The position numbers and the translations under genes are program-made. DNA of 64,000 bases, taken from positions 372,001 through 436,000 of the forward strand of contig CAWKLX010000007.1 in assembly GCA_963850605.1 (NCBI GenBank), given 5' to 3'. Positions 1 to 8,848 of the stretch are shown piece after piece; positions within the stretch are counted from its first letter, which is position 1; every line of letters starts with the position of its first letter. The notes below the pieces were generated by a model, which was not told the DNA's origin, made no database searches, and saw only the letters and a program-made list of their open reading frames with translations. The stretch is from BOG-908 sp963850605. GTDB taxonomy: Bacteria > Pseudomonadota > Alphaproteobacteria > Acetobacterales > Acetobacteraceae.

Positions 1-22
1 CAGCGCGGGCCGGATCGGCTAC

Positions 23-862
23 TCATGCGGTGGCCAGCGCCGTCTCTGCCCGCTTCAGATAGGCGAGCGCCTGCGGCACCATCACGTCGGCGCGGTGGCT
101 TTCGCGGGACAGCTCCACGCAAACGAGTTTTTCATACCGGACCGATTGCAACGCGGCCAGTACGGCGGGCACATCCATGTCGCCCTCGCCGAACGGAAGG
201 TGCACGTGCACACCGCGTTTCATGTCTTCGATCGCGACCGTGCCAACACGGGCGGCGAATTCCAATACGGCGTCTTGGGGCGCGCGCTCGCCGGTCACCA
301 GACAATGGCCTGTGTCGAGCGCCAGACGCAACCCAGGAATATCCAGCGCGCAGAAATCGTCCACCGTTTCGACCAGCATTCCAGGCTCCGGCTCCAGGGC
401 CGCCAACACGCCCAGCAACTCCGCGCGACGCGCGACGCGTTCCGCGCCCTCGCGCAACCATTCGTACGCTTGCGCGCGCGAGACGCCGGGTTTCGGTACG
501 CCGGCCCAGAAGCTCATGGCCTCCGCCCCGGTTTCGGCGGCTACCGTGAGCGCGCGCGTCAGGAAATCCAATCTTCTTGCCCGGCCGTTCTCGTCGGCGG
601 TGAGCAGCGTCGGCTCATGCTTGGCGCGCGGGTCGAGCAGAAAACGCGCCCCGGTTTCCACAACGGATCCCAACCCCAGGCTACGCAGCCGTGCCGCGAC
701 TTTCGCGAGATTCGAGGTGAAATCGGGATCGAACGGATCGAGGTGATGGATGTCCAGCGTGAGCGCCACACCGTCGTAGCCGGAGTTGGCGATCAGACCC
801 AGTGCGTCGTTCAACCGGTGATTGGCCGTGCCATTCGTATTGTAGGCATAGCGCAGGCTCAT
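23..862 (-). CDS. Sugar phosphate isomerase/epimerase-like TIM barrel protein
   Basis: A 279-residue protein of the xylose-isomerase-like TIM barrel family. The usual acidic metal-site motifs are visible in order: ALEPEPG, LALDTGHC, HVHLPFGEGDMD and CVELSRESH, which would supply the Glu, Asp, His and Glu ligands of a divalent metal. Such enzymes isomerise or epimerise sugars or cyclitols, for example inosose and ketose phosphates. Its ATG overlaps the stop of the YcaO gene by four bases (ATGA), so it is translationally coupled to the operon that starts with inositol-3-phosphate synthase at 7409. That context makes a cyclitol or sugar-phosphate substrate plausible, but the exact reaction is not shown by the sequence. 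Confidence 0.85.
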   Translation of the reverse strand: MSLRYAYNTNGTANHRLNDALGLIANSGYDGVALTLDIHHLDPFDPDFTSNLAKVAARLRSLGLGSVVETGARFLLDPRAKHEPTLLTADENGRARRLDFLTRALTVAAETGAEAMSFWAGVPKPGVSRAQAYEWLREGAERVARRAELLGVLAALEPEPGMLVETVDDFCALDIPGLRLALDTGHCLVTGERAPQDAVLEFAARVGTVAIEDMKRGVHVHLPFGEGDMDVPAVLAALQSVRYEKLVCVELSRESHRADVMVPQALAYLKRAETALATA

Positions 863-2363
863 GCTGTCTCCAGCGCAATCGGTGCGCTATGGACCAGCGG
901 CTCGCGATAGAGTGGGTAAAGCGTGCCGACCAGCCGGTCCACTTCGGCGACATCGAGCCACGGCGTGCCACCTATCCGCGCAGCCGACTCGGCCGGTAAT
1001 CGCAATGGCAGCGCGCCGTCTGGCATGGCGTGCGTGCCGACGAGCTTGGACCCGCGCGCCTGCAGTTTGCGGAATCCGCGTTCGCCGATACGATGATAGC
1101 TCATCGTTTCCACCTCCAACCCAGGCACGATGACTTTCACCACATGCACGCGGCCGCCGGGCGGCGAAAAATCGAGTAACCAGGATGTCCATGTCCTGTG
1201 CCGCCAGCCGTCTGGCAAGCTCCTCGACATAAGCCGTCCCCGACAGCACGCCTGTCCACGTCGGCAGATCGGCGAATGGCTTTGTGTCTCGCCGCGATAA
1301 TACCGTATCGGACAGGTTTGCACGCAATGTCGCCGCATCGGATTGGCACCAGGCTTTCATCGCCCGCAGCGCGCGGCCTTCCTCGCTGGCCAGCGTGTGA
1401 TGCGCGCGAAACCGCTCGACATAGCCGGGTGGTGCGACGTGGGCGATCTGCCGCAGCGGCGCATGGCTGAATGCTTTCCGTGCGCGACTGGACGCGAATT
1501 CCAACAGCGCCTTGCGCAACGCATGCTCACGATCGAGCGACGCGGCTTCTCCACAGGCGGTCACCATCAGCGGGAACGGTGCGGACGCATCAGGCTCGCC
1601 CCCGACCGCATACACATTGGCCACGCCAAACTCGTCAGCGGCGAATTTCGGCAACACCTCGATCCCGGCCTGCGCGAATCGGCCCAGCAAGGCACGTGTG
1701 CGCGGATCCGTCGGTTCGCCGGCCGCGAAATCGAGCACGATGCCACGGTCCATGGCGCGAAAGCCCAGCCCGTTTCCGTCGCGCTGCAATAATTCGCCGA
1801 TCCCATGGCCGATGGCAAAGTCCAGCGTAGGGCCGGCGCCAAGCCCGTTGGTGATCGGCGTTGTGAATGGCGTGTAGTCGGCGCGCAAATCGCCGCTGGC
1901 GCAGGCCGCCATCTCGATCGGCACCAGGACAGCGTGACCGGAGGGCCACCGTGTCGCCGGCACCCAGTCCAGTGACGGTCTCGTGGTCCAACATGCTGCC
2001 CGCCGGCAAACACAGGGTCAGCGGGTCGGCTATCCCCCGCGCGCCGTATCGCGCACGCAATGATGAGAACGACCCAGAATGGACCGGAAGGTCTGCCAGA
2101 CCACGTGCGGAGTGCACAGCCTCGGCAAGCTCGCCGGTCGCACCGATGATCGCCTCATCATCGGTACTGCCGTAACCTACGCCATGCGGCGTCTCGGCCA
2201 CGAATGTGCGTCCGTCCGCGGGCAGGAAAAGCACGTTCCACACCGGAACGCCGGTGCGGTCCAGCGGGGCGAGGCTAAACAGCTCCACATGGCCCGGCGG
2301 CATCGATTCGATATACGCGGCAGCGGCATCCGGCAACGATGGGGGAAGATAGTGTGCCGTCAT
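859..2363 (-). CDS. YcaO-family ATP-dependent cyclodehydratase-like protein (two frameshifts)
   Basis: A YcaO-domain protein of about 500 residues, read in three consecutive frames. Frame one gives the N-terminal half (motif ATGELAEAVHS). Frame two gives the second ATP/Mg motif (GIGELLQRD) and the helix EHALRKALLEFASSR. Frame three gives the C-terminal part (PPGGRVHVVKVIVPGLE). The breaks are near 1940 (CCTCC) and at the five-A run at 1167-1171. Removing one base at each restores a continuous product, so sequencing error is likely. YcaO enzymes activate amide bonds with ATP to make azolines, thioamides or amidines. No precursor peptide, TfuA or E1-like partner gene is visible nearby. It starts with an ATGA overlap after the metallo-beta-lactamase gene. 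The function here is unknown. Confidence 0.75.
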
Positions 2364-3181
2364 GGATGGAGCCGCATCGGCCGCGTGGTGGGCCGCCCTT
2401 CGATCATCCCGTCCAGCAAGGCGACCGCCTCTCGCGTCCCGATACCTGCGGCATGTTCGAACGGGGTGAACACGCTGGAAAAGTCCAGCTTCGCGAACAC
2501 CTCTCGGTAGCGGATCAACTCGTCGCGCGAGAGGGGAATCTGCTTGTGGTAGGCTTTGTGGCAGGAGATGGCACGCGGCCGTCCGTCCGGAAAGAAATCT
2601 ATCTTCAGCGCATCGCCCGCGAACACTGCCCTGCGTTCGGCATCGTGCAGGATCGCGTGCCCGTCGTAATGACCGGCCGTATGATGCAAGGTCAGCCCGG
2701 GACGAATTTCGAACGTGTCATCATACGGCCAGGTGACGCGCATCGCCTTGGTCCATTGCAAATCCTCCTTCTGGATCAGAAGTTCCGGCGCAAAGACGTC
2801 CTGCAATTGATAGAGTGCGCCGTAACCGTGCGGGTGCGAAGCGGCCAGCACGGCGATCCCACCCAGGCGCTCGATCTGCGCCAATTGGGATTCATCGTAG
2901 TGCGGGGCCGCCTCGAACGCCACGTTGCCATCCGGATGGGTCAGCAGCCAACCGTGACTGTCCAGGCCGAAGCGCGGTTGGGACCAGAACTCCCACACGC
3001 CCGGAATGGCCTCTCGCCAGTGATGGGTGAGGCGGGTGGCCAAGTCTTGCGGTGTCGCGAACGACCACCCGTCATCCGGCAAATCATTTCGGACATCGGA
3101 ACAAATCGGGCAGGATGGCGGCACGGAAAAATAGCGCTGCCAGTGTCCACAATTCTCGCACGCATACGGCTCAAGCGGCAC
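2360..3181 (-). CDS. MBL-fold hydrolase with N-terminal zinc-ribbon/rubredoxin-like segment
   Basis: A 273-residue protein. The N-terminus carries two CxxC pairs (CENC and CPIC) spaced like a small metal-binding ribbon. A metallo-beta-lactamase fold follows: SHPHGYGAL (a shortened first metal motif), HHTAGHYDGH, FAGDALKIDFF and a late FEHAAG histidine. The first motif lacks the full HxHxDH, so metal loading may be atypical. It starts at GTG 3181, overlaps the preceding oxidoreductase gene by 11 bases and ends in an ATGA overlap with the YcaO gene. MBL proteins hydrolyse esters, amides or thioesters or act as oxygen reductases. The substrate here is unknown and probably belongs to the same cyclitol-linked pathway. 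Confidence 0.75.
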   Translation of the reverse strand: MPLEPYACENCGHWQRYFSVPPSCPICSDVRNDLPDDGWSFATPQDLATRLTHHWREAIPGVWEFWSQPRFGLDSHGWLLTHPDGNVAFEAAPHYDESQLAQIERLGGIAVLAASHPHGYGALYQLQDVFAPELLIQKEDLQWTKAMRVTWPYDDTFEIRPGLTLHHTAGHYDGHAILHDAERRAVFAGDALKIDFFPDGRPRAISCHKAYHKQIPLSRDELIRYREVFAKLDFSSVFTPFEHAAGIGTREAVALLDGMIEGRPTTRPMRLHP

Positions 3182-4184
3182 GGGCGTGGCCCACTATCTG
3201 CGCCTGCGCGCGCGCGACCAGTTCCATGATGTGCAAATCGTGGGCAGCCGAAAACGCGAACGGCTGTTGCAGCACTAGTGCGGCGGCAAACGCCTCGACC
3301 TGGTTCAGGAAGGGCGAGCGATCCTCGCCCGGCACGTTCAGGGTTTCGCGTCCGCCATCGCTGGCGCGGATCAATTCCAGCGAGCCGCCGGGCGTCTGAC
3401 CCATCGTGTCGATCGCCACCGCCTGCGCCGTCGTTCCCATGATCTCCAGGCGCCGGCGTGGGAACTGCTCGGGGCAATTGTAGGCGACATGCAGCTGCAC
3501 GAGCACGCCGCTTGCGCTGCGCGCCATCAGCAACGCGCCATCCTCCACCGCGTAGGCATGCACGCGCGACTGGCCGAAGGCCGCCACGTCAACGAGGGTT
3601 TCGCCCAGCAGCACAGACGCAAGATCAAGCCCGTGCGGGGCCAGGTCCATCAGCGCACCACCGCCGGCCCGCGCCGGATCGACCCGCCAATTCCCACCAT
3701 GTTCCCGTTCGCCGAACGCTGCGTCCAGCCAGCAGCAATAGACGATGCGTATCGCCGTCACCCGCCCGAGTACGCCGCCGTGCACCAACGCCGCCAGATG
3801 CCAGTGCGCCGGATGGAAACGCTGGTCGAAGGCCGTCGCATACGGAACGCCGGCGCGATCGCACGCGGCGACCATGGCGCGTGCGTCCGCCAGACTGGCC
3901 GCCATCGGTTTTTCGCACAGCACCGGCACGCCGTGCCGCGCCGCCGCTTCCACGATTGACCGGTGCGCATCGTTGGGCGTCGCGATATAGACAGCATCGA
4001 TGGCGTCGAACAACGCGTCGAGATCCGTGCAGGGGCGCGTGCCGGGATGTGCCGCCACCATCGCGTCCAATGCCGGCAGGGCCACATCGTACGCCGCGGC
4101 CAGACATCCGTTCGCGGAGGCCGCGATCGCCGGGGCCACATAGTCCCGCGCCACCCAACCGCATCCTGCAATGCCCCAGCGCAT
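3171..4184 (-). CDS. Gfo/Idh/MocA family NAD(P)-dependent oxidoreductase
   Basis: About 337 residues. The N-terminal Rossmann motif GIAGCGWVARDY and the family signature CEKPMA (catalytic lysine motif E-K-P) are both present, followed by the alpha/beta domain typical of Gfo/Idh/MocA enzymes. Members oxidise or reduce hydroxyls of sugars and inositols. Being in one operon with inositol-3-phosphate synthase and a TIM-barrel isomerase, an inositol- or sugar-derived substrate is a fair inference. The ATG at 4184 overlaps the upstream stop (TGATG); an in-frame GTG at 4187 would give a GTGA overlap instead. Length and motifs are normal for the family. Confidence 0.88.
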   Translation of the reverse strand: MRWGIAGCGWVARDYVAPAIAASANGCLAAAYDVALPALDAMVAAHPGTRPCTDLDALFDAIDAVYIATPNDAHRSIVEAAARHGVPVLCEKPMAASLADARAMVAACDRAGVPYATAFDQRFHPAHWHLAALVHGGVLGRVTAIRIVYCCWLDAAFGEREHGGNWRVDPARAGGGALMDLAPHGLDLASVLLGETLVDVAAFGQSRVHAYAVEDGALLMARSASGVLVQLHVAYNCPEQFPRRRLEIMGTTAQAVAIDTMGQTPGGSLELIRASDGGRETLNVPGEDRSPFLNQVEAFAAALVLQQPFAFSAAHDLHIMELVARAQAQIVGHARAA

Positions 4185-5305
4185 CACCAACGTTCTGGCA
4201 AGTCCAGCAGCACCCGTGCGCGCGCGAGCGCATCAACTGCCTCGGTCATGCCAGCAAACGCCACTTCCGGCGCGTCGGTCCGTGCCGGGTAGGTCGCCAA
4301 CTCGCCATACTCGCGCGCGTAGCGATCTGATGGCCAGTGAATCCTGCCGGCCTGATAGAGCGGGTTCCGCCGCAACCGCGTGCCCCGCTTCGGCCGCGTC
4401 AGCTCGCCATCCGCACGCCCGGCCAGCGTGTTGCCCCAGGCGATCGTCACCGCCGCCGCCCGCTGCAGGCCGGACGCACGCACCGCGGACGGCACGCGCG
4501 ATTTCATCAGCGCCTGCGTCAGTTCGGTATCGTCGAACAGCGTGCAGCCAGGAAACAGCGCCGCCATCTCGCCCGGCGTCACCGGTGCACCGGCGGACAG
4601 GTTTTCGACCTGCGCGTTATGCACATGCCCCACCAGCACACGCGGCGCCACGCGCATCATCTCGGCCGCGGCGAATGGCTTGTCGGCAAAGAAGTAAAAC
4701 GCATCGTGACAGAACAGCAGATCGGCCGCGTGATCCTCGAAAGGCCACGCGACCGCCGCATCGAAACACACCAGCTCTGCCTCCGGTGCCACGAAGTGCC
4801 GCGCCAGCCATAACTTCGAAAAGACAATGTCGCCGCCAGTCACCTCGCCGGCATGCGGCCCGAACGCGCGCAGAAAATGCCCTGCGCCGCATGCCACCTC
4901 CAGCACACGGCTGGGAGTTTGCCAATGCGATTGGGCCAGCGCCAGCCCGGACAGGTACGTCGGATCGGACCAGCGATGCGCGAAATAGGTGGCCACCCCG
5001 CCAAACGCGAGCAGGTCCATTGCCGCACGGAAACTCAGCCGCGTCCGCTCGCGCACCGCTTGCGTGCGGGCCGCCTCGCTGGGTGGCGCCCCGGGCGCCC
5101 AGCCGTCCTGGTCGCCCAGCAGCAGCACGGTAGCCGCCTCCGCACCACCCGCATCGAGCAGCGTCAGTGCTTCATCCGCCAGCGCGCGCCGATCAGCGCG
5201 CAGAAACGCGATGTCATCGACAACCGGCCAGCGTTCCTCGCCGGCAACCAGGAAATGGCTGTCGCGCCGCAATGGCGCACCGGTGATCGGGCTGCGCAGC
5301 CTCAC
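4184..5305 (-). CDS. SAM-dependent methyltransferase-like protein
   Basis: A 373-residue protein. The N-terminus resembles the short Trm112-like segment that often precedes class I methyltransferases (SPITGAPL, then WPVVDDIAFL). The SAM-binding core follows with VLEVACGAGHFLRAFG as motif I and DLLFCHDAFYFF as motif IV. The C-terminal third has no recognisable domain. It starts at GTG 5305 in a GTGA overlap with the HD-domain gene. Class I methyltransferases of this shape modify small molecules or glycans. The acceptor cannot be deduced, but the operon suggests a cyclitol- or sugar-based product. Confidence 0.8.
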   Translation of the reverse strand: MRLRSPITGAPLRRDSHFLVAGEERWPVVDDIAFLRADRRALADEALTLLDAGGAEAATVLLLGDQDGWAPGAPPSEAARTQAVRERTRLSFRAAMDLLAFGGVATYFAHRWSDPTYLSGLALAQSHWQTPSRVLEVACGAGHFLRAFGPHAGEVTGGDIVFSKLWLARHFVAPEAELVCFDAAVAWPFEDHAADLLFCHDAFYFFADKPFAAAEMMRVAPRVLVGHVHNAQVENLSAGAPVTPGEMAALFPGCTLFDDTELTQALMKSRVPSAVRASGLQRAAAVTIAWGNTLAGRADGELTRPKRGTRLRRNPLYQAGRIHWPSDRYAREYGELATYPARTDAPEVAFAGMTEAVDALARARVLLDLPERW

Positions 5306-6204
5306 CGCAATCCGGCCTCGTCCAGCACGGCAAGGTGGAATGCCTGCACCGGGCCTGCGTGCACCAGTTGCAAATCCTCCAACGCCTGCGATGCGGTAAA
5401 TTGCGCCACGCGCTCATAATGGCGCATCTGTTGAACACGGTCGATCACGTCGGCGGCATGGAAGGCGCGTCCTTCCGGCGTGTCCGCATCGCCGATCGTC
5501 GCCAGCGCCGCGCGTACGCGTTCGCCGACCGGCGGCACCAATGTTGCCAATGCGCGGTCGAACAGGCGGCTCATCAGCGGCGCCAAGGCGTCTCCCAGCA
5601 GCACTTCGCCCGCAAATCCGCTATCGGGCAGGGCAGCATTGTGCAGGTGGTGGGCCAGCCCGGCGAGAAACACGGTGCCGGGGTCGGCGCCATACTCGGC
5701 CGACAGCAGCACGCCCAGCACGGCCACCACCAGGCAATGATCGCCGTGGTTCTCCGCGGGTTCCAGCACGACGCGGCGCTGCCCGGGGCACGTGGCCCCT
5801 GCCCTGGGCTGACGGATCAGGGCCTCGGCAAACTCGGGCACTGCGCCAGCGGCTGCTTCCTGACCTAACTGGGCGCGCAACGTCGATGCCAAAGCGGGCG
5901 AGACGCACGCGCTTGCGTCATCGAAGCTGCGTCGTAGCACCGCGCCCGGATCGGCGACGCCAAGCGCGGTCAGCACGGCCGCATCGATCCCGCCCAGCCT
6001 TATGGCAGCCAGCGTATCCGCCGTGACCGCCAACGCCACATCGCCGGCCGGCTCGCCGCGTGCCACGCGCGACCAGGCGCGCCGGAATGCGCGGACCGCC
6101 AGGGAATCCGGGCTGGCGGCATCCCGCACGCGCTTTAGATCACCCAGTTCCGCCGCCAGCGCCGCCAGCCCAGCCAGGGACCGGGGCCGCCCACAGGCAT
6201 CCAT
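5302..6204 (-). CDS. HD-domain protein, putative phosphohydrolase
   Basis: About 300 residues. The middle contains an HD-like pattern: NHGDHCLVV, then FLAGLAHHLHNAALPDSG, then a later HAADVIDR. The usual HD doublet is replaced by HH, so the metal site may differ from textbook HD phosphohydrolases. The N-terminal 130 residues match nothing I recognise. The ATG at 6204 overlaps the inositol-3-phosphate synthase stop by one base (TGATG); a GTG at 6222 is an alternative start. A phosphatase acting on an inositol-phosphate-derived intermediate is an attractive guess, but only a guess. Confidence 0.6.
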   Translation of the reverse strand: MDACGRPRSLAGLAALAAELGDLKRVRDAASPDSLAVRAFRRAWSRVARGEPAGDVALAVTADTLAAIRLGGIDAAVLTALGVADPGAVLRRSFDDASACVSPALASTLRAQLGQEAAAGAVPEFAEALIRQPRAGATCPGQRRVVLEPAENHGDHCLVVAVLGVLLSAEYGADPGTVFLAGLAHHLHNAALPDSGFAGEVLLGDALAPLMSRLFDRALATLVPPVGERVRAALATIGDADTPEGRAFHAADVIDRVQQMRHYERVAQFTASQALEDLQLVHAGPVQAFHLAVLDEAGLR

Positions 6205-7409
6205 CAGGCGGCGTTCAGCCACCGCAACAGGTTCTGTTCCTGCGCGCCGAACGCGTGCTCCTCACGCTGGCCGGCCGGGGTCATCGGCGCCTTGAAGAAC
6301 AGGCCCAACTGTTCCTGGATGCCGCCGCGACCGCGCTGCTTGGCGAGATCCAGCACGCGCGCGATCTCGATGACGAGGGGGGCGGCCAGGATGCTGTCGC
6401 GGCAGAGGAAGTTCACCTTCATCTGCATTTTCTGGCCCATGAAGCCAACCAGGTCGATATTGTCCCAGGCTTCCTTGTTGTCGCCGCGGGGCTTGTAATA
6501 CTGGATGTTCACCAAGTGGTCCTCGACATGGTAACCCAGTATGTCGTCCAGCACGGAGCCTTTGGTGTTCAGCTTCGACCGCAGGCTGTCGGCATTATCG
6601 AGCGCCAGGCCGTCACGATTGCCAAGGATGTTGGTGGAAAACCAGCCTTCCACGAATAGCGATCTCGCGCGGAAAGCCGGCGCCAGAACGGTTTTTATGA
6701 AAGTCTGCCCGGTCTTGCCGTCCTTGCCGGCGACCGGCACGCACCGCTCCACCGCCAACCTGGTCAGCGCCGGGATGTCGGCGGCCAGGCTGGGGGTGAA
6801 ATTGCCGTACGGAACCCCTTCCATGATGGCGGCGTAGGCGTACAGCATGGCCGGGCTGATGGCCGCGTCGTCGCCGTCCAGCCCGCGTTCGAAGGCCGGG
6901 GTGGATTGCAGCACGTCCAGCGACATGTCCGGCCAGCGCTCGACCGACGCCAAATTGACCATGACCAAGCCGCCAAGCCCGATCTGCTCGCGATACTGGC
7001 GTATGTCCTCACGAATCTGCTCGACGGCATCCCGATGCCCGCCGGCGATCGCATTGGTGCCGCCCACATTGCGGCAGTATTCGCGGCTGCCGGCCGCGGG
7101 CCACGGGCGCATTTCGGAGAGTTTGTGCTCGACCTGCTCGGTTTGCTCACGATCCAGCACGCGGTGCTCCCGCACCGCGGAGGCAAGATCGTCGCGGCAC
7201 AGATCCCATCCGGCGAAATGGAGGTTTCGGTAGGGCACCAGCCCCGGCACGTTCACATCGGAGAGCGGCAGCCCGGCCAGATCGTTCGATCCGGAGCGCA
7301 GCAACTCGATACCCGCCGCGGCCGTGCTGGCCACGGCACCGCCCAGCCCCACCACCAGAACACCCAGGCGCCGTCCGGTGAGCGAAGCGTCCAGGCTGGT
7401 ATCGGGCAT
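6204..7409 (-). CDS. ino1: Inositol-3-phosphate synthase
   Basis: A 401-residue protein of the myo-inositol-1-phosphate synthase family, which converts glucose 6-phosphate to inositol 3-phosphate with NAD. The N-terminal nucleotide-binding motif VVGLGGAVAST, the internal SVERWPDM and VPYGNFTPS segments, GKDGKTGQTFIKT (catalytic lysines) and LGNRDGLALDN are all family hallmarks. It is the first gene of a seven-gene minus-strand operon and has a GAGGA ribosome site four bases upstream of ATG 7409. A TGT-N12-ACA element lies about 50 bases upstream. Inositol synthesis is uncommon in Alphaproteobacteria except for special products, so this enzyme probably feeds the pathway encoded downstream. Confidence 0.93.
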   Translation of the reverse strand: MPDTSLDASLTGRRLGVLVVGLGGAVASTAAAGIELLRSGSNDLAGLPLSDVNVPGLVPYRNLHFAGWDLCRDDLASAVREHRVLDREQTEQVEHKLSEMRPWPAAGSREYCRNVGGTNAIAGGHRDAVEQIREDIRQYREQIGLGGLVMVNLASVERWPDMSLDVLQSTPAFERGLDGDDAAISPAMLYAYAAIMEGVPYGNFTPSLAADIPALTRLAVERCVPVAGKDGKTGQTFIKTVLAPAFRARSLFVEGWFSTNILGNRDGLALDNADSLRSKLNTKGSVLDDILGYHVEDHLVNIQYYKPRGDNKEAWDNIDLVGFMGQKMQMKVNFLCRDSILAAPLVIEIARVLDLAKQRGRGGIQEQLGLFFKAPMTPAGQREEHAFGAQEQNLLRWLNAA

Positions 7410-7459
7410 GCGGTCCTCGGTGCTGTGGCGGCCCTCGCAGATGGGCGCGCGAACATGGG

Positions 7460-7477
7460 TGTAAACACTTTGTCACA
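7460..7477. promoter_or_regulatory. TGT-N12-ACA element, possible CrtJ/PpsR-type operator for the ino1 operon
   Basis: TGTAAACACTTTGTCACA matches the TGT-N12-ACA consensus of CrtJ/PpsR aerobic repressors, extended to GTGT/ACAC. It lies between ino1 (start 7409, minus) and the radical SAM gene (start 7572, plus). A single such match is expected by chance every few kb, so on its own this is weak; a stronger copy stands before crtI. Confidence 0.4.
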
Positions 7478-7571
7478 CGCTCTGGCCGCGCCAGTGCTGT
7501 TCAAGAAACCGTGGGGCAGGCGCGCAGGTCGGCAGCCTGGCTGCGCCAACCGCACTGCCTATATCGCGCCC

Positions 7572-8615
7572 ATGCCCCGCCCCTGGACCCCGCGACATGT
7601 GCTCGCCACACAATCGGCGCTGGCACTGCCGACCGGGCAGGCCATGGTGGACCGCGCGGCCGCCCTCGGCGCCAGCATCGTGCGCCTGTCCGGCGACCGG
7701 CTGACCGGCCTTCCCGACACGTATCGCGATGCCAAGACAACGCTCGCGATCGTGACTGCCAGCCCGAGCCGGCGCCGGCTTCAACCTATCCCGCCGAGCG
7801 CGGACTGGCGGTTCGACCTGGCGGAGGGGTGCCCTGCGCATTGCAGTTACTGCTATCTTGCCGGCTCGCTCGCCGGGCCGCCTATCATCCGCGCCTATGC
7901 CAATTTGGACGAGATCCTGGCCGAACTGCCCGCCGCGGTCGGACAGGGCCGGGTGACATCCGTTTCCGCGGACCGCGCCTGTGAAGGCACCACCTTCGAG
8001 TGCTCCTGCTATACCGACCCTCTCGCCATCGAGCACATTACCGGCAGCTTGGCGGCGTGTATCACCCATTTCGGGATATGGGACGCACCGGTTCAGCTTC
8101 GCTTCACCACGAAATTCGACGACGTGGCGCCGTTGCTGGCGTTGCAGCACAATCGCCGCACCCGCATTCGTTTTTCGGTCAACGCTGCGGCGGCCGAGCG
8201 CCACGAAGGTGGGGCTCCCCACATGAAGGCTCGGCTCGCTGCCCTGCGGGCGGTGGCCCTTGCAGGCTATCCGGTCGGCCTGACGGTCGCGCCCATCCTG
8301 CGGCTGCCCGACTGGGCGCAGGCATACGACAGGCTCTTTACCGATATAGCGACCGCCCTGGACGGGGTTCCCGCGCGCGACCTGACAGCCGAGCTGATCA
8401 CCCACCGTTTCACGCCCAAATCGAAGGCGGTGCTGACCGGCTGGTATCCGGGCAGTTCGCTGGACATGGACGAGGCGCAGCGATCACGGAAACTGACGAA
8501 ATTCGGGTCAGTGAAATATGTATTTCCAAAAGATCAGATGCGGGACATGCAGGCGGTCATTGAATTATCGCTGACCACGCGATTGCCGGACGCAAAGCGA
8601 CTGTATTGGACTTAG
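7572..8615 (+). CDS. Radical SAM protein, spore-photoproduct-lyase-like
   Basis: A 347-residue protein from ATG 7572. The radical SAM cluster motif CxxxCxxC is CPAHCSYC at residues 87-94, followed by YLAGSLAG and RAYANLDEIL, the arrangement seen in the SPL-family radical SAM proteins found in many non-sporulating bacteria. The C-terminus has no obvious cysteine hydrogen donor like that of true spore photoproduct lyase, so DNA photolesion repair is not assured. It is divergent from the ino1 operon and followed by a terminator-like repeat at 8645. Translation could begin further upstream, but the family alignment fits ATG 7572. Confidence 0.8.
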   Translation: MPRPWTPRHVLATQSALALPTGQAMVDRAAALGASIVRLSGDRLTGLPDTYRDAKTTLAIVTASPSRRRLQPIPPSADWRFDLAEGCPAHCSYCYLAGSLAGPPIIRAYANLDEILAELPAAVGQGRVTSVSADRACEGTTFECSCYTDPLAIEHITGSLAACITHFGIWDAPVQLRFTTKFDDVAPLLALQHNRRTRIRFSVNAAAAERHEGGAPHMKARLAALRAVALAGYPVGLTVAPILRLPDWAQAYDRLFTDIATALDGVPARDLTAELITHRFTPKSKAVLTGWYPGSSLDMDEAQRSRKLTKFGSVKYVFPKDQMRDMQAVIELSLTTRLPDAKRLYWT

Positions 8616-8644
8616 ACGTAAGCGGAAACGAAAACATATCTGAA

Positions 8645-8755
8645 AGCAAGCAGTCCTTTTTTGAAAAAAGGACCAAAAAACTTTTATCCATTTGCTCCGC
8701 GATAGCACTGACAAAAGTTTTTTGCTTCTTTTTTTCAAAAAAGAAGGCCTGCCTT
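8645..8755 (+). repeat. Dispersed hairpin repeat, copy 1
   Basis: A compound element: hairpin GTCCTTTTTTGAAAAAAGGAC, then CAAAAAACTTTT, a spacer, AAAAGTTTTTTG, then hairpin CTTCTTTTTTTCAAAAAAGAAG. The two AAAAAACTTTT/AAAAGTTTTTT arms pair across the spacer. The same layout recurs at 11544 (inverted) and 19035 (direct). It follows the radical SAM stop and looks like a bidirectional terminator built into a mobile-like repeat. Confidence 0.85.
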
Positions 8756-8848
8756 CGCTTGGTGACTGAGCTTCCGTGGAATCACCAACCTGCACGGGCC
8801 ATGCCGGGCCCCACATTTGAGAGTGAAAAAGAACATTCCTCCCCCTAG

